Below are positions 7,344 through 15,776 of a stretch of 64,000 bases of DNA, in pieces; positions within the stretch are counted from its first letter, which is position 1, and each line of letters begins with the position of its first letter. The translations under genes and the position numbers were made by a program. The stretch is taken from contig NCCR01000071.1 of the NCBI GenBank assembly GCA_002279765.1, forward strand, positions 1 through 64,000. The letters are read 5' to 3'. A model generated the notes under the pieces. The model made no database searches, was not told the DNA's origin, and worked only from the letters and a program-made list of their open reading frames with translations. The stretch comes from Verrucomicrobia bacterium 12-59-8 (GTDB taxonomy: Bacteria; Verrucomicrobiota; Verrucomicrobiae; Verrucomicrobiales; Verrucomicrobiaceae).

Positions 7344-9500
7344 TCAGCCTTTGGCGATGTGCTGTTGGAGGAGGACTTCGGCGAAGAGAAGGCCTAGCAG
7401 GAGGAGCAGAAGCGGCTGCCAGAGTTCGCTGCCGTGGCGGCGGGTGCGGTCGAGGGCCTGGTAGGCGGGCAGGGTGTCGGCATAGGCGGCGTCGTAACGC
7501 TGGGCGATCTTTTGGATGTCGGCAGGAGGCAGGGCTTTGAGGTCGGACTCGGTGCCGTCGATGTTGAAGGCGAGGAGGGTAGTCTTTTCTGTGCCGACCT
7601 TTTGCAGCTGGAAGATGCCAGGCTGATTGATGACCGGGCTTTGGACGAAGACGGCATCACCTTCTTTGGAGGACTTCAGCGTCTGCGTCTGGCCGGTGGG
7701 ATCTCGCAGGGTGAACTCGGCACCGAGTTCGGCTTTTTCGAGCGGCAGGCGAATTGAAGAACCGACTAGCTGCCACGCAGGAGCGTTGCCTTCCGTGGCG
7801 AGGTAGGTGGTGAGGCGCTGCATGAGCGGGACGAAGAAGGGCTGCAACGGGAGATTGCTCCATGCGGCATTGGCCGTGGTAGCGACGGCGATGACGCGGC
7901 CAAGTCCGTACTTTTTCTCGATCATCAGCGGCACATTGCGGTCGAGATTGAAGATGCGTTGAGTTTGATCGCTCTGCGGCGTGAACTCAAACCAGTGGCG
8001 GAACTCGGCGTCTTGGAGACGGCCTGCTCGGGCGTCGTTAAAGTACAGCGCAGAGGGATGCGTGAAGCGCTGCATGAGGATGCGGGCGGGCAGGGCATCG
8101 GAATCAGCGCGGGCCTGTCCTTTGATAGCGGATGGATACATTCCTTCGCCCTTGCGGTAGAACTCACGGTTGTACCAGTCGAGATCGCAGTCGGGCCCGG
8201 CGAAGACGAGCAGGCCGCCACCTTTTTTGACGAACTTGTCGATGTCGTTCTGCGTGTGGCCTTGCAGTTTCTCCACATCGGCCATGATGATGACCTCTTG
8301 CTGGCGGAGGTCCTCATTGCGTATCTTGCGCAGATCAATTTTCTTGGTGCGAATAAGATCCTTCAGCGTGGCGGCGGCGACGGTGTGAGGGGTGAGGGCG
8401 ATCTCAAGGAAGTCGGTGGCACCGCTGAGTGGTTCTTTGCCGGGACTGCCGTCGATGAGCAGGACGTTGAGCTGATTGCGCACCTGCACGATGGAGTGGA
8501 AGGCGTTGTCGTCGGCGAAGCTGTCGCCTTCGAGGCGGACGGAGAGCGAGTGGTCACCGACTTTGTCAAAGGCATGCGTGAAGGAGAGCACGGCCTCGCC
8601 TTCAGGGGCGAGTGAAACGCGCGCGGTGCGCAGGCGTGCGCTGTCGGCTTCGAGATGCACGGGAATATCCTGCCAGGGGCGCTTACCGTGGTTTTTAATA
8701 CGCACACGCAGACCGATGGGCTGTGACTCAGCAGCGACGAGAGCGGAGATGTCGGCGCTGGCGATGCTGATGTTTTCAGCGAGATCACTGCCCACGCGGT
8801 AGAAGGTGATCTGCGGCTTCGGCTCCTGCTTGGAGAGAGTTTCGAGCGCTGGCAGTGCAGCACCCTCTGCGATGGCTTTCCAGTCGGCTTCCTGGAAATC
8901 GGAAACGATGACGACTTCGCGTGCGGCATTGGGCGAGTCCTTCAAAGCTGAGGTGGCGCTCTGAAAGGCATCATTCGCGGCGAGCGGGCCGGACATGGAG
9001 GGCACTTCGCTGAGCTGCTTGGGCACGAGGTCGAGAGCTGTGGTGGCTTGATCAAGCAGCTTGCGCGGTGTGCCGCCGGAGAGAATGACCTGCGCGCTGG
9101 AACCGCTGGGGAGATCGGTTAGCATGGTCTGCATGTCCTGGCGCGCCTGCTCCATCACGGTGCCGCCGGGAAGCGTGGTCTGTGCGGCGGGGGCTCGCAT
9201 GGAAAAGGAATCGTCCAGCATGACGATGAGCGAGGAACTGCCGAGGCCGAGCGAGCGCAGCGCGGTGAGCACCGGCTGTGCGAGGCACAGAGCGAGCACG
9301 ATGGGAATGGCGATGCGAATGAGGAGAAGCAGGAGTTGCTCGACCTTCATCTTGCGCTTTCGCTGGCGGATCACTTCATGCAGCAGGTGCATGGCACCCC
9401 AGCGCACGGTGACGACCCTTCGCTTGTTTAACAAGTGGATGATCAGCGGGATCAGGAAGGCCAAGCCGCCCGCGAGAAGTGCGATGTTGAGGAAACTCAT
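7344..9500 (-). CDS. BatA-domain / VWA membrane protein
   Basis: 718 aa from the ATG at 9500, which overlaps the Uma2 stop by 4 nt (ATGA). The N-terminus MSFLNIALLAGGLAFLIPLI...HLLNKRR is the BatA-type anchor, with a second hydrophobic segment at about 57-80. The VWA domain starts LIVMLDDSFSMRA (metal-site DDSFS). A GATase-like segment follows (NVLLIDGSPGKEPLSGATDF ... LLVFAGPDCDLDWYN), then a C-terminal membrane helix (LLLLLLGLLFAEVLL). It has the same overall plan as the protein encoded just downstream, so the two may pair at the membrane with the MoxR ATPase encoded upstream. Substrate unknown. Confidence 0.82.
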   Translation of the reverse strand: MSFLNIALLAGGLAFLIPLIIHLLNKRRVVTVRWGAMHLLHEVIRQRKRKMKVEQLLLLLIRIAIPIVLALCLAQPVLTALRSLGLGSSSLIVMLDDSFSMRAPAAQTTLPGGTVMEQARQDMQTMLTDLPSGSSAQVILSGGTPRKLLDQATTALDLVPKQLSEVPSMSGPLAANDAFQSATSALKDSPNAAREVVIVSDFQEADWKAIAEGAALPALETLSKQEPKPQITFYRVGSDLAENISIASADISALVAAESQPIGLRVRIKNHGKRPWQDIPVHLEADSARLRTARVSLAPEGEAVLSFTHAFDKVGDHSLSVRLEGDSFADDNAFHSIVQVRNQLNVLLIDGSPGKEPLSGATDFLEIALTPHTVAAATLKDLIRTKKIDLRKIRNEDLRQQEVIIMADVEKLQGHTQNDIDKFVKKGGGLLVFAGPDCDLDWYNREFYRKGEGMYPSAIKGQARADSDALPARILMQRFTHPSALYFNDARAGRLQDAEFRHWFEFTPQSDQTQRIFNLDRNVPLMIEKKYGLGRVIAVATTANAAWSNLPLQPFFVPLMQRLTTYLATEGNAPAWQLVGSSIRLPLEKAELGAEFTLRDPTGQTQTLKSSKEGDAVFVQSPVINQPGIFQLQKVGTEKTTLLAFNIDGTESDLKALPPADIQKIAQRYDAAYADTLPAYQALDRTRRHGSELWQPLLLLLLGLLFAEVLLQQHIAKG

Positions 9501-10156
9501 TCCTGGTTCCAAATACGGCGCATGGCCTCGGCGTTGACGGTAGAATCAAAAATGGCCCGCACGGGTATCTCGAATCCGGGAATGACTGCGCTGCTGAGAA
9601 GGCCTTCTGTTTGAGCCGCCACCGGTGGATAGGTGCTGCCCTCAAGGCGGTAAAGCTCCACGGTCTCCGCGACGGTATCCACGATCCAGTACTCCCCGAC
9701 ACCATGCAGCGCGTAGTCTTCGAACTTGATGCCGCGGTCGCGATTTTCTGTCGAGGGAGAGAGCACTTCGACAATGAGGTCGGGAATGGGAAACCTGAGC
9801 GTGTCCGGCGAGATGAGGCCCATTTTGCCAAGGCCGAAAAACATGAGGTCCGGCTCGTAGTCGTTGCGCGGAAAGCTGGTCATGGCTTTTTCGATCAGCA
9901 CAGTTCCTAGCCGCTGGGTGCTCACGTGGCTTTCCATGAGCTTGAAAAGGGCCTGGTTGGCCTGCAGGTGCCGGTTGAGCGCCGGGGAGTGCATGATGAT
10001 CTCGCCCTGGATGAACTCCCATTTGTGCTCCGGCGTGATGTCATGGTAAAACTTCTCCCGCAGCTTGCGTTCAGCCGCCAGCACACCCAAGGCGTGCTGG
10101 ATGATCTCCGGCAAATCCGGGGATTGAAGGACGGCTTCGAGAACGGCGGCGCTCAT
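9497..10156 (-). CDS. Uma2-family (DUF820) restriction-endonuclease-fold protein
   Basis: 219 aa. The PD-(D/E)xK core of Uma2 is visible: YEPDLMFFG, then PDLIVEVLSPSTENRDRGIKFEDYALHGVGEYWIVD, where D, E-x and K take the catalytic positions. These proteins are plentiful in cyanobacteria, Planctomycetes and relatives, often as scattered copies with unknown targets. The gene lies between DUF58 and the BatA-like gene and overlaps the latter by 4 nt. Either it has joined this operon by insertion or it is truly part of it. Confidence 0.85.
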   Translation of the reverse strand: MSAAVLEAVLQSPDLPEIIQHALGVLAAERKLREKFYHDITPEHKWEFIQGEIIMHSPALNRHLQANQALFKLMESHVSTQRLGTVLIEKAMTSFPRNDYEPDLMFFGLGKMGLISPDTLRFPIPDLIVEVLSPSTENRDRGIKFEDYALHGVGEYWIVDTVAETVELYRLEGSTYPPVAAQTEGLLSSAVIPGFEIPVRAIFDSTVNAEAMRRIWNQE

Positions 10157-10197
10157 GATGAAAGGTGGCTCATGGAATCGGAAAAGGCAAACAGGTG

Positions 10198-11091
10198 TCA
10201 GCGCATGCGCAGTGCCAGGTAACTGCGCAGCGCCGCAGAGTGCGATTCGTCCGTGGGCAGGCTCAAGTAATCGACCTGATGCTTGCGGAAGCCATCCTTG
10301 AGCTGGGCGGCGAAGTTCTGCTGAGCTTCGATGTAGCGCTGGCGAATGGTGGCGGGGTCGAGGAGGAGGAAGTCGTCGTCGTTTTCGAGGTTTTCGAAGC
10401 GTGCCCAGTTGCCAAAAGGGAAGTCGATTTCGTCGCGGTCCCAGAGCTGGAGGGCGATGATTTCGTGGCCTTTTTTGCGCAGGATGCCGATGGATCGAAG
10501 GAGGGCTGCCGGATCGTCAAAGAAGTCGCTGATGAGGATGACGAGTCCACGGCGCTTGAGGCGCTGGGCGAGGGATTCGAGCACCGGGGCGAGGCTGGTG
10601 TCTTTGCCGGGCTCGGTTTTGACCATCGTTTCGAGCATCAAATGCAGATGCGAAATCTTGGTGCGGCAGGGAATGATGTCGCGCACCTTGGAGTCGAAGG
10701 TGATGAGGCCGACGGCGTCCTGCTGGCTCATGAGCAGGTAGGCGAGGGAGGCGGCGAGCTTGCGTGCGTAGTCGAACTTCAGTACGCCCTTTTGGCCGCG
10801 ATAGCCCATGCTGCCGCTGGCATCGAGCACGACGGTGGCACGAAGGTTGGTCTCTTCATCAAACTCGCGGATGTAGAAGCGGTCCGTGCGGCCAAAGATC
10901 TTCCAGTCGAGGCGGCGGATTTCATCGCCCTGCACGTAGGGGCGGTGCTGGCGGAACTCGACGCTGAAGCCTTTGTGCGGCGAGGCATGCTGGCCGGTGG
11001 TGAATCCTTCGACAACCGTGCGCGCAAAGAGCTGCAGCGTCTGCAGACTGGTAATGTCTTCGGCGTGAAGGATGTCAGAGAGAGTAGCCAC
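10198..11091 (-). CDS. DUF58 domain protein (MoxR-associated, VWA-like)
   Basis: 297 aa. The conserved block HRPYVQGDEIRRLDWKIFGRTDRFYIREF is the DUF58 signature. It is followed by VVLDASGSMGY, an intact DxSxS metal site of the VWA fold. No membrane segment is seen, unlike the second DUF58 protein in this window. It lies 41 bp downstream of the MoxR gene. Known DUF58 partners bind MoxR ATPases and membrane VWA proteins, which here are encoded downstream. Confidence 0.88.
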   Translation of the reverse strand: MATLSDILHAEDITSLQTLQLFARTVVEGFTTGQHASPHKGFSVEFRQHRPYVQGDEIRRLDWKIFGRTDRFYIREFDEETNLRATVVLDASGSMGYRGQKGVLKFDYARKLAASLAYLLMSQQDAVGLITFDSKVRDIIPCRTKISHLHLMLETMVKTEPGKDTSLAPVLESLAQRLKRRGLVILISDFFDDPAALLRSIGILRKKGHEIIALQLWDRDEIDFPFGNWARFENLENDDDFLLLDPATIRQRYIEAQQNFAAQLKDGFRKHQVDYLSLPTDESHSAALRSYLALRMR

Positions 11092-11132
11092 TGATGAGGG
11101 GAATTAGGGGGCCGGGCGTGTGGTGCAGCCGC

Positions 11133-12134
11133 TCAGAGTACTCGCGCTTCGCTCTTCTTCGTCTTCTTCACCAGTTCAGCGATGATCTGATCCACGGTGA
11201 TGCCTTCGGCTTCGGCGTGGAAGGTGGGGACGAGGCGGTGGCGCAAGGCAGGGGCAGCGAGGGCTTCGATGTCGTCGGTGGTGACGTGGGTGCGGCCACG
11301 GAGCAAGGCGCGGACTTTGCCGGCGAGGACGAGCATCTGACTGGCACGCGGGCCTGCGCCCCAGCTGAGCATGCTCTTCACATACTCGGATGCGTCAGGT
11401 TCTGTGGGGCGTGTGGAACGAACGAGATCGAGGACGAAGTCGATGACGTGATCTGGCACGGGCACCTTGCGGGCGAGCTGCTGAGCGGCCTGCAATTCCT
11501 CAGCGGTGATGACGGCTTCGATTTCCTGTGTTTCGCCGCCGGTGGTGCGGGCGATGATTTCGCGCTCGTCGTCGCGGGTGGGGTAATCGACTTTGATGAG
11601 GAAGAGAAAGCGGTCTTTCTGGGCTTCAGGCAGCGGGTAGGTGCCTTCCTGCTCGATGGGGTTCATCGTGGCTAGGACGAAGAAGGGCTTGGGCAGTTCA
11701 TGTGTGACCTGACCGACGGTAACGTGCTTTTCCTGCATAGCCTCAAGCAGGGCGGCCTGAGTTTTGGGCGGTGTCCGGTTGATTTCGTCCGCGAGGATGA
11801 TCTGAGAGAAAATGGGGCCCGGCTGGAAGACGAGCTTGCGGCGACCTGTCTCAGCATCTTCCTGGATGATTTCGGTGCCGGTGATGTCGGCTGGCATCAG
11901 GTCGGGCGTGAACTGGATGCGACGGAAGCTCAGGTGCATCGCGTCAGAGAGCGATTTGACGAGCAGGGTCTTGGCGAGACCGGGCACGCCTTCGAGTAGG
12001 CTGTGGCCCCCGGCGGCGATGGCGATGAAGACCTGCTCAATGACGGCCTCCTGTCCGACGATGCGTCTGCCGAGGGCAGCTTTGAGTTTGTTGTAACCAG
12101 AGACGAGAGCGGCGGCAGCGGCGGAGTCGGACAT
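11133..12134 (-). CDS. MoxR-family AAA+ ATPase (first copy)
   Basis: 333 aa from the ATG at 12134 ([18 protein letters not shown]). Upstream in-frame starts would add an unlike tail. Walker A is GVPGLAKT, Walker B is [13 protein letters not shown], and sensor 1 lies in [20 protein letters not shown]. The lid domain ends in [14 protein letters not shown]. MoxR proteins act as chaperone-like ATPases for metal-site or complex assembly together with VWA partners. It heads the string MoxR-DUF58-Uma2-BatA-VWA-DUF167. The 150-bp gap to ispF may hold its promoter. Confidence 0.92.
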   Translation of the reverse strand: MSDSAAAAALVSGYNKLKAALGRRIVGQEAVIEQVFIAIAAGGHSLLEGVPGLAKTLLVKSLSDAMHLSFRRIQFTPDLMPADITGTEIIQEDAETGRRKLVFQPGPIFSQIILADEINRTPPKTQAALLEAMQEKHVTVGQVTHELPKPFFVLATMNPIEQEGTYPLPEAQKDRFLFLIKVDYPTRDDEREIIARTTGGETQEIEAVITAEELQAAQQLARKVPVPDHVIDFVLDLVRSTRPTEPDASEYVKSMLSWGAGPRASQMLVLAGKVRALLRGRTHVTTDDIEALAAPALRHRLVPTFHAEAEGITVDQIIAELVKKTKKSEARVL

Positions 12135-12283
12135 GAGAGGAATGACGAAATCAGAATGACGTGTGATGCCATTCATGGCATCAACGGGGGCGGAGTGAAC
12201 ACGAGGACGGATCACGAGTTCTTTCCACTCTTGCTAACAAGCTGGCAAGAAGACAAAAAGGCGGATTCGCGAATCCGGCTGGA

Positions 12284-12760
12284 TCAGATTTTGCTGATAC
12301 AGGCGACGGCCATGGCGGCGATGCCTTCCTCACGACCGACGAAGCCGAGGCGTTCGTTGGTGGTGGCTTTGACACCGACCTGATCAGGCTGGATGCCCAA
12401 AGCGGCGGCGATGTTCTTTTTCATCGCGGCGGCGTGGGGATTCACCTTGGGGGCTTCAGCGATGAGGGAGGAGTCAACGTTCTCAATGCGCATGCCTTTG
12501 TCTGCGGCGATCTGGGCGCACTTTTCGAGGATCTTGAGACTGCAGATGCCTTCGATGGTGGGATCGCTGGGCGGAAACCAGTAGCCGATGTCGGGCTCGC
12601 CAAGAGCGCCGAGCACGGCGTCAGCAATGGCGTGGCTGAGCACATCCGCATCCGAATGGCCTTTGAGGCCGCGCGAATGCGCAATGGTGACACCGCCGAG
12701 GACGAGGGGGCGGCCTGTTTCAAAGGGATGGACGTCGTAACCGATGCCTGTGCGAACCAT
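12284..12760 (-). CDS. ispF: 2-C-methyl-D-erythritol 2,4-cyclodiphosphate synthase
   Basis: 158 aa, the family's usual size. The zinc site D9-x-H11 is in GYDVHPFETGRPLVLGG, followed by GHSDADVLSHAIADA with the third ligand H43 and by GYWFPPSDP. The C-terminal part has KATTNERLGFVGREEGIAAMA, the conserved substrate-binding TT-E segment. It catalyses ring closure to MEcPP in the MEP isoprenoid route. It starts 9 nt after the PHP phosphatase stop, so the two are likely cotranscribed. The window's squalene/phytoene synthase is a later user of isoprenoid units. Confidence 0.95.
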   Translation of the reverse strand: MVRTGIGYDVHPFETGRPLVLGGVTIAHSRGLKGHSDADVLSHAIADAVLGALGEPDIGYWFPPSDPTIEGICSLKILEKCAQIAADKGMRIENVDSSLIAEAPKVNPHAAAMKKNIAAALGIQPDQVGVKATTNERLGFVGREEGIAAMAVACISKI

Positions 12761-12769
12761 GGGTATAAA

Positions 12770-14155
12770 TCAGGCGTTGTGGTCGGCGGCTTTCTTCAAG
12801 CTGGCGAGCACCTCGGAGATCGGGAGGTCGATGCGCTGGCGGTTGAGAAAGTAGCTGACGTTTTCGTAGCCTGCCTCAGTAAGGTGGTTCAAGGCGGTGA
12901 CGAAATGCTCGCCGACGCGAACTGCCCGATGGGAGTCAGACCCGAGGACGATGGGGATCTTGCGGTCCGCCATCATGCGCAGCATTTCGAGGCCCGGATT
13001 CATTTCGGAGTAGCTCTTGTTGAGGCCTGAGGTGTTCAATTCCATGGCCACACCGGTGGCCGCGATGCGATCGAGAGCGCCGGAGACGGTGTTTTTGACA
13101 ATGGCAAAGCACCAGGAGTCCGGATGGTAGTTTTTGACCAGATCAGGATGGGCCAGGCAGTCGTAGAGGCCTGACTCGGCCGATTTGGCGAGGTGCTCGA
13201 AGTAGGTACGGCGGAAGTTTTCGATGGTTCCGGTCTCAAACTTGTTGAGGTACTCCTTGGCCTGCCAGTGAACGGCACCGAGCACGTAATGGAAGTCGGC
13301 ACGCTGGTGGAGCGCGGCGATGTATTCCTCGCAGCCGGGGAAGTATTCGCTCTCAATGCCGAGGCGGATGTCGAGCTTGCCCTTGTAGGCGTCGGCGGCG
13401 CGTTGAACGATGGCGAGGTAAGTGTCGAATTCACTCTCCGACATGCGCACCGTGGGCCAGAAGCCGTTGGGCATGGGGCAATGACAGGTGAAAATGATGC
13501 CTTTGAGGCCTGCTTTGACGGCCTGCTGGGCGTACTCTTCCGGCTCGCCCCAGGCATGCTTGCACAGCGGGGTGTGCATGTGGGAATCGTAGAACAGCGC
13601 ACCAGTCTTGGTGGGGCCAGGGGGGGGCAGCGGCTGGGTGGGTGCTTTTTTGACCGGGGCTACCACCGGAGCGGGAGGGGGAGGTGCCACTTCCACTATC
13701 GGCGCAGCCGGCTTTGGGACTGCTGCAACGGCAGCAGGTACTTTGGCAGGCGCGGCGGCAGGTTGGACGGGGGCGACGGCCTTGGCAGGTTTTGAAGGTG
13801 TGGCAGGCTTGGCAGGCACCGGCTTTTTGGCTGCTTGGGCCACCGGTTTAGGGGGAGATTTGGCGGGTAGCGGAGCAGGTTTCGCTACAGCAGTTTTTGC
13901 TTTAGGCAGAGGAGCCTTGGCCACAGTTTTTTTCACCGCAGGCTTGGGCGCAGCCACCTTTTTGGCAGGCTTCTTAGGCGCTGGCTTTTTAAGGACAGGC
14001 TTTTTAGCGGGAACAGGCTTCTTTTTGGACAGCGTTTTCCTGGCAGGCGCGGTTCCAGCCTTTTTCTTGGCGACCACGTTTTTTTTCGCCTTGGGCGCAG
14101 CTGGCCTGGCCTTACCTTGGGCCGCCTTTTTCGTGTTTCGTTTAGGTTTGCTCAC
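12770..14155 (-). CDS. PHP-domain histidinol-phosphatase-like protein with a Lys/Ala/Pro-rich histone-like tail
   Basis: 461 aa in two parts. Residues 1-185 are almost only K, A, P, V and T, with AKK, KKP and PAK repeats like histone H1 or bacterial Hc1-type tails. From about residue 187 a PHP domain of the HisJ type follows: DSHMHTPLCKHA (H192, H194), GIESEY, LGAVHW, LAHPDL and LGSDSHRA, giving the full set of metal ligands. HisJ-type enzymes remove phosphate from histidinol phosphate, but many relatives act on other substrates and no his genes lie nearby. The tail may bind nucleic acid or polyanions; that is inference. It ends 3 nt after the next upstream gene begins its stop, so coupling is likely. 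Confidence 0.85.
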   Translation of the reverse strand: MSKPKRNTKKAAQGKARPAAPKAKKNVVAKKKAGTAPARKTLSKKKPVPAKKPVLKKPAPKKPAKKVAAPKPAVKKTVAKAPLPKAKTAVAKPAPLPAKSPPKPVAQAAKKPVPAKPATPSKPAKAVAPVQPAAAPAKVPAAVAAVPKPAAPIVEVAPPPPAPVVAPVKKAPTQPLPPPGPTKTGALFYDSHMHTPLCKHAWGEPEEYAQQAVKAGLKGIIFTCHCPMPNGFWPTVRMSESEFDTYLAIVQRAADAYKGKLDIRLGIESEYFPGCEEYIAALHQRADFHYVLGAVHWQAKEYLNKFETGTIENFRRTYFEHLAKSAESGLYDCLAHPDLVKNYHPDSWCFAIVKNTVSGALDRIAATGVAMELNTSGLNKSYSEMNPGLEMLRMMADRKIPIVLGSDSHRAVRVGEHFVTALNHLTEAGYENVSYFLNRQRIDLPISEVLASLKKAADHNA

Positions 14156-14158
14156 AGT

Positions 14159-15223
14159 CTAGCTCCTGGTTCCATGCAATATCAGCCATCCTTTGCCTTC
14201 AATTTCTGCAATCCGTGCGTTTTTGCCACCACCTGCAGGGCCTGGATAACAAAGTCGCAGTGTTAACGGCACATCTTTCCAGTTTCCAGATTGAAGCTGC
14301 TGGAGAAGCGGCTGGAATTTGGGGTCTTTGCGGTCGAAGTAGGCATAGATGACATCGTTGTCGTCAGGATGCTTGATTTCGAGCATTTCGCTTCCCTGCG
14401 GCGGCGCATCAGAGGGTATGTTCTGCGGTTTGGAGGCGATCACCCGAAGAAGCTTGGGCTCGGATGGCTGGGTTTTGATGAACTCCTTCCAGTCAATTTC
14501 GCCGTATCGGACGGAACTTTCCCAGTCCACTTGGAAGGTGCCGTCCGTCATTTCCTCAATAATGAGACTGACAGGCTCGGCATTGGCAAAGATCGCCTGG
14601 GCATAACCGAGGAGGTAACCAGGCTCCTCCACCGGCAGCACCCAGCCGAGGGTTTTCCACTCAAGAGGCGTGTGGGGATGACTCTGATAGTAGTTCTCCA
14701 TCAATGGCCGAACACGCTCGGGATCGCGGGCAAAGGCGAGCAGCTGGTCCACATTGGCAGATTCAAAAAATCCACGTACAGTGTGTTCAATTTTGAGTCT
14801 TTTGCTGTCAATATCATGAATGACCGATTGAATAACGGGGTGCCGGCTGGTCGGCACCTGGGGGCTGACAGAAACGGTTGACACATTTCGAGGCGGGAGC
14901 GTTTCAGCCACTGGTGGGACCGCCGCCCGGTAGGAGCCGTCCTGCGGGAGGGTTTCGGAGATTTCGTTGAGAAGGGCGGGATTTTCTTTGGCTTTGCCGG
15001 ACCAGCGGCGTTCCATGTCTTTGTCATAAACCGACTGCACGTAGTCGGGGTTCACGCGGGCAGATTCCCACAGCTTGACCATGACGACACGAACGACCGT
15101 GGCAATCATGATGACCAAGGCCATACAACCGAGCAGGGTGGCGACGGCGTTGATCATGGTTTCGCGTCGCCGCGCTCGGCTGCGGCGCGGCGGATCATTG
15201 TCAGCAATGCTCGGGTGGGTCAT
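14159..15223 (-). CDS. Single-pass membrane protein of unknown function
   Basis: 354 aa from the ATG at 15223 (MTHPSIADND). A GTG 9 nt further up is possible. After an arginine-rich stretch (RRSRARRR) there is one membrane helix at about 25-47, so the remaining 300 residues probably face the periplasm. The rest has a helical part (residues 130-200) and a mixed alpha/beta end with GWLILH. No family recognised. It begins 17 nt after the tRNA-Thr on the same strand and leads into the PHP phosphatase and ispF genes. Confidence 0.7.
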   Translation of the reverse strand: MTHPSIADNDPPRRSRARRRETMINAVATLLGCMALVIMIATVVRVVMVKLWESARVNPDYVQSVYDKDMERRWSGKAKENPALLNEISETLPQDGSYRAAVPPVAETLPPRNVSTVSVSPQVPTSRHPVIQSVIHDIDSKRLKIEHTVRGFFESANVDQLLAFARDPERVRPLMENYYQSHPHTPLEWKTLGWVLPVEEPGYLLGYAQAIFANAEPVSLIIEEMTDGTFQVDWESSVRYGEIDWKEFIKTQPSEPKLLRVIASKPQNIPSDAPPQGSEMLEIKHPDDNDVIYAYFDRKDPKFQPLLQQLQSGNWKDVPLTLRLCYPGPAGGGKNARIAEIEGKGWLILHGTRS

Positions 15224-15239
15224 GGCAAACACGCGTTGG

Positions 15240-15314
15240 TGGAGCCGAAGGCGGGATTTGAACCCGCGACCCTCGCATTACGAATGCGATGCTCTACCAC
15301 TGAGCTACTCCGGC
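15240..15314 (-). tRNA. tRNA-Thr (anticodon CGT), with encoded CCA
   Basis: On the minus strand the gene folds as a full cloverleaf. The acceptor GCCGGAG pairs with CTTCGGC, the D stem is GCTC/GAGC, the anticodon stem TCGCA/TGCGA carries loop TTCGTAA, and the T stem GCGGG/CCCGC carries loop TTCAAAT. The discriminator is T, followed by CCA. The anticodon CGT reads ACG threonine codons. A tandem copy of the 5' third lies directly upstream. Confidence 0.95.
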
Positions 15315-15340
15315 TGCTCTACCACTGAGCTACTCCGGCT
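15291..15340 (-). repeat. 25-bp perfect tandem duplication of the tRNA-Thr 5' end
   Basis: Positions 15291-15315 and 15316-15340 are identical. The unit covers the acceptor 5' strand, D stem and D loop of tRNA-Thr. The upstream copy sits where the 5' leader of the pre-tRNA would be. Confidence 0.93.
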
Positions 15341-15369
15341 TGAACGTGTGACTTTAATTTAAGTCTTTG

Positions 15370-15399
15370 ATTATATAAGGGGTGGTAAGACCTTGTCAT
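15370..15399 (-). promoter_or_regulatory. Probable sigma-70-type promoter for tRNA-Thr
   Basis: On the minus strand there is ATGACA (5/6 to TTGACA; 15394-15399), an 18-nt spacer and a perfect TATAAT (15370-15375), about 30 bp before the duplicated leader. Confidence 0.6.
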
Positions 15400-15515
15400 T
15401 TGCTTTCTTCAGCAGGCCCGAAAAATCATGGGAGGGCTTGCTAAAGCCCCTGCGGAGGCTGTCAAGATCGAAGCTCTCGCTTGTATCTCTGATCAACACC
15501 ATTCACTGGTGCGGT

Positions 15516-15722
15516 ATGACCAGTTCTGCCATGCCTGCGCAACCCGGAACCCCGTATGGTGAATTCCTTGCCGAGCAGGAGGAAATTCAGCGGTTGAAAT
15601 GGATCGCCAGCGAACGCGAAGGCCATGACATCGGCTTTGAGTTTGCACTCAATGACTGGGCGCAGAATCACCGTGCCGAGTGGCGCCGTATGCGGAATCG
15701 GACCCAGCGCCTGCCTGCCTGA
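15516..15722 (+). CDS. Small conserved-looking hypothetical protein
   Basis: 68 aa from the ATG at 15516 (MTSSAMPAQPG). The pattern EFLAEQEEIQRLKWIASEREGHDIGFE ... ALNDWAQNHRAEWRR looks like a compact helical protein, and I recall similar short sequences in related bacteria without a known role. Longer upstream starts add a low-complexity stretch and are not preferred. It is followed 54 nt later by the sulfatase gene. Confidence 0.55.
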   Translation: MTSSAMPAQPGTPYGEFLAEQEEIQRLKWIASEREGHDIGFEFALNDWAQNHRAEWRRMRNRTQRLPA

Positions 15723-15776
15723 GTTTCCACCGGCGTCCGGGCAAGATTGCCCCCACTCACGCGTTATGAACGCGCC

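Noticed and set aside
12770..14155. Calling the PHP protein hisJ/hisK outright
   Set aside because: No histidine genes are nearby, the tail is unusual and PHP phosphatases have varied substrates.
15315..15340. Second, separate tRNA gene
   Set aside because: Only the acceptor 5' strand and D arm are repeated; there is no anticodon or T arm, so it is a partial duplication and not a gene.
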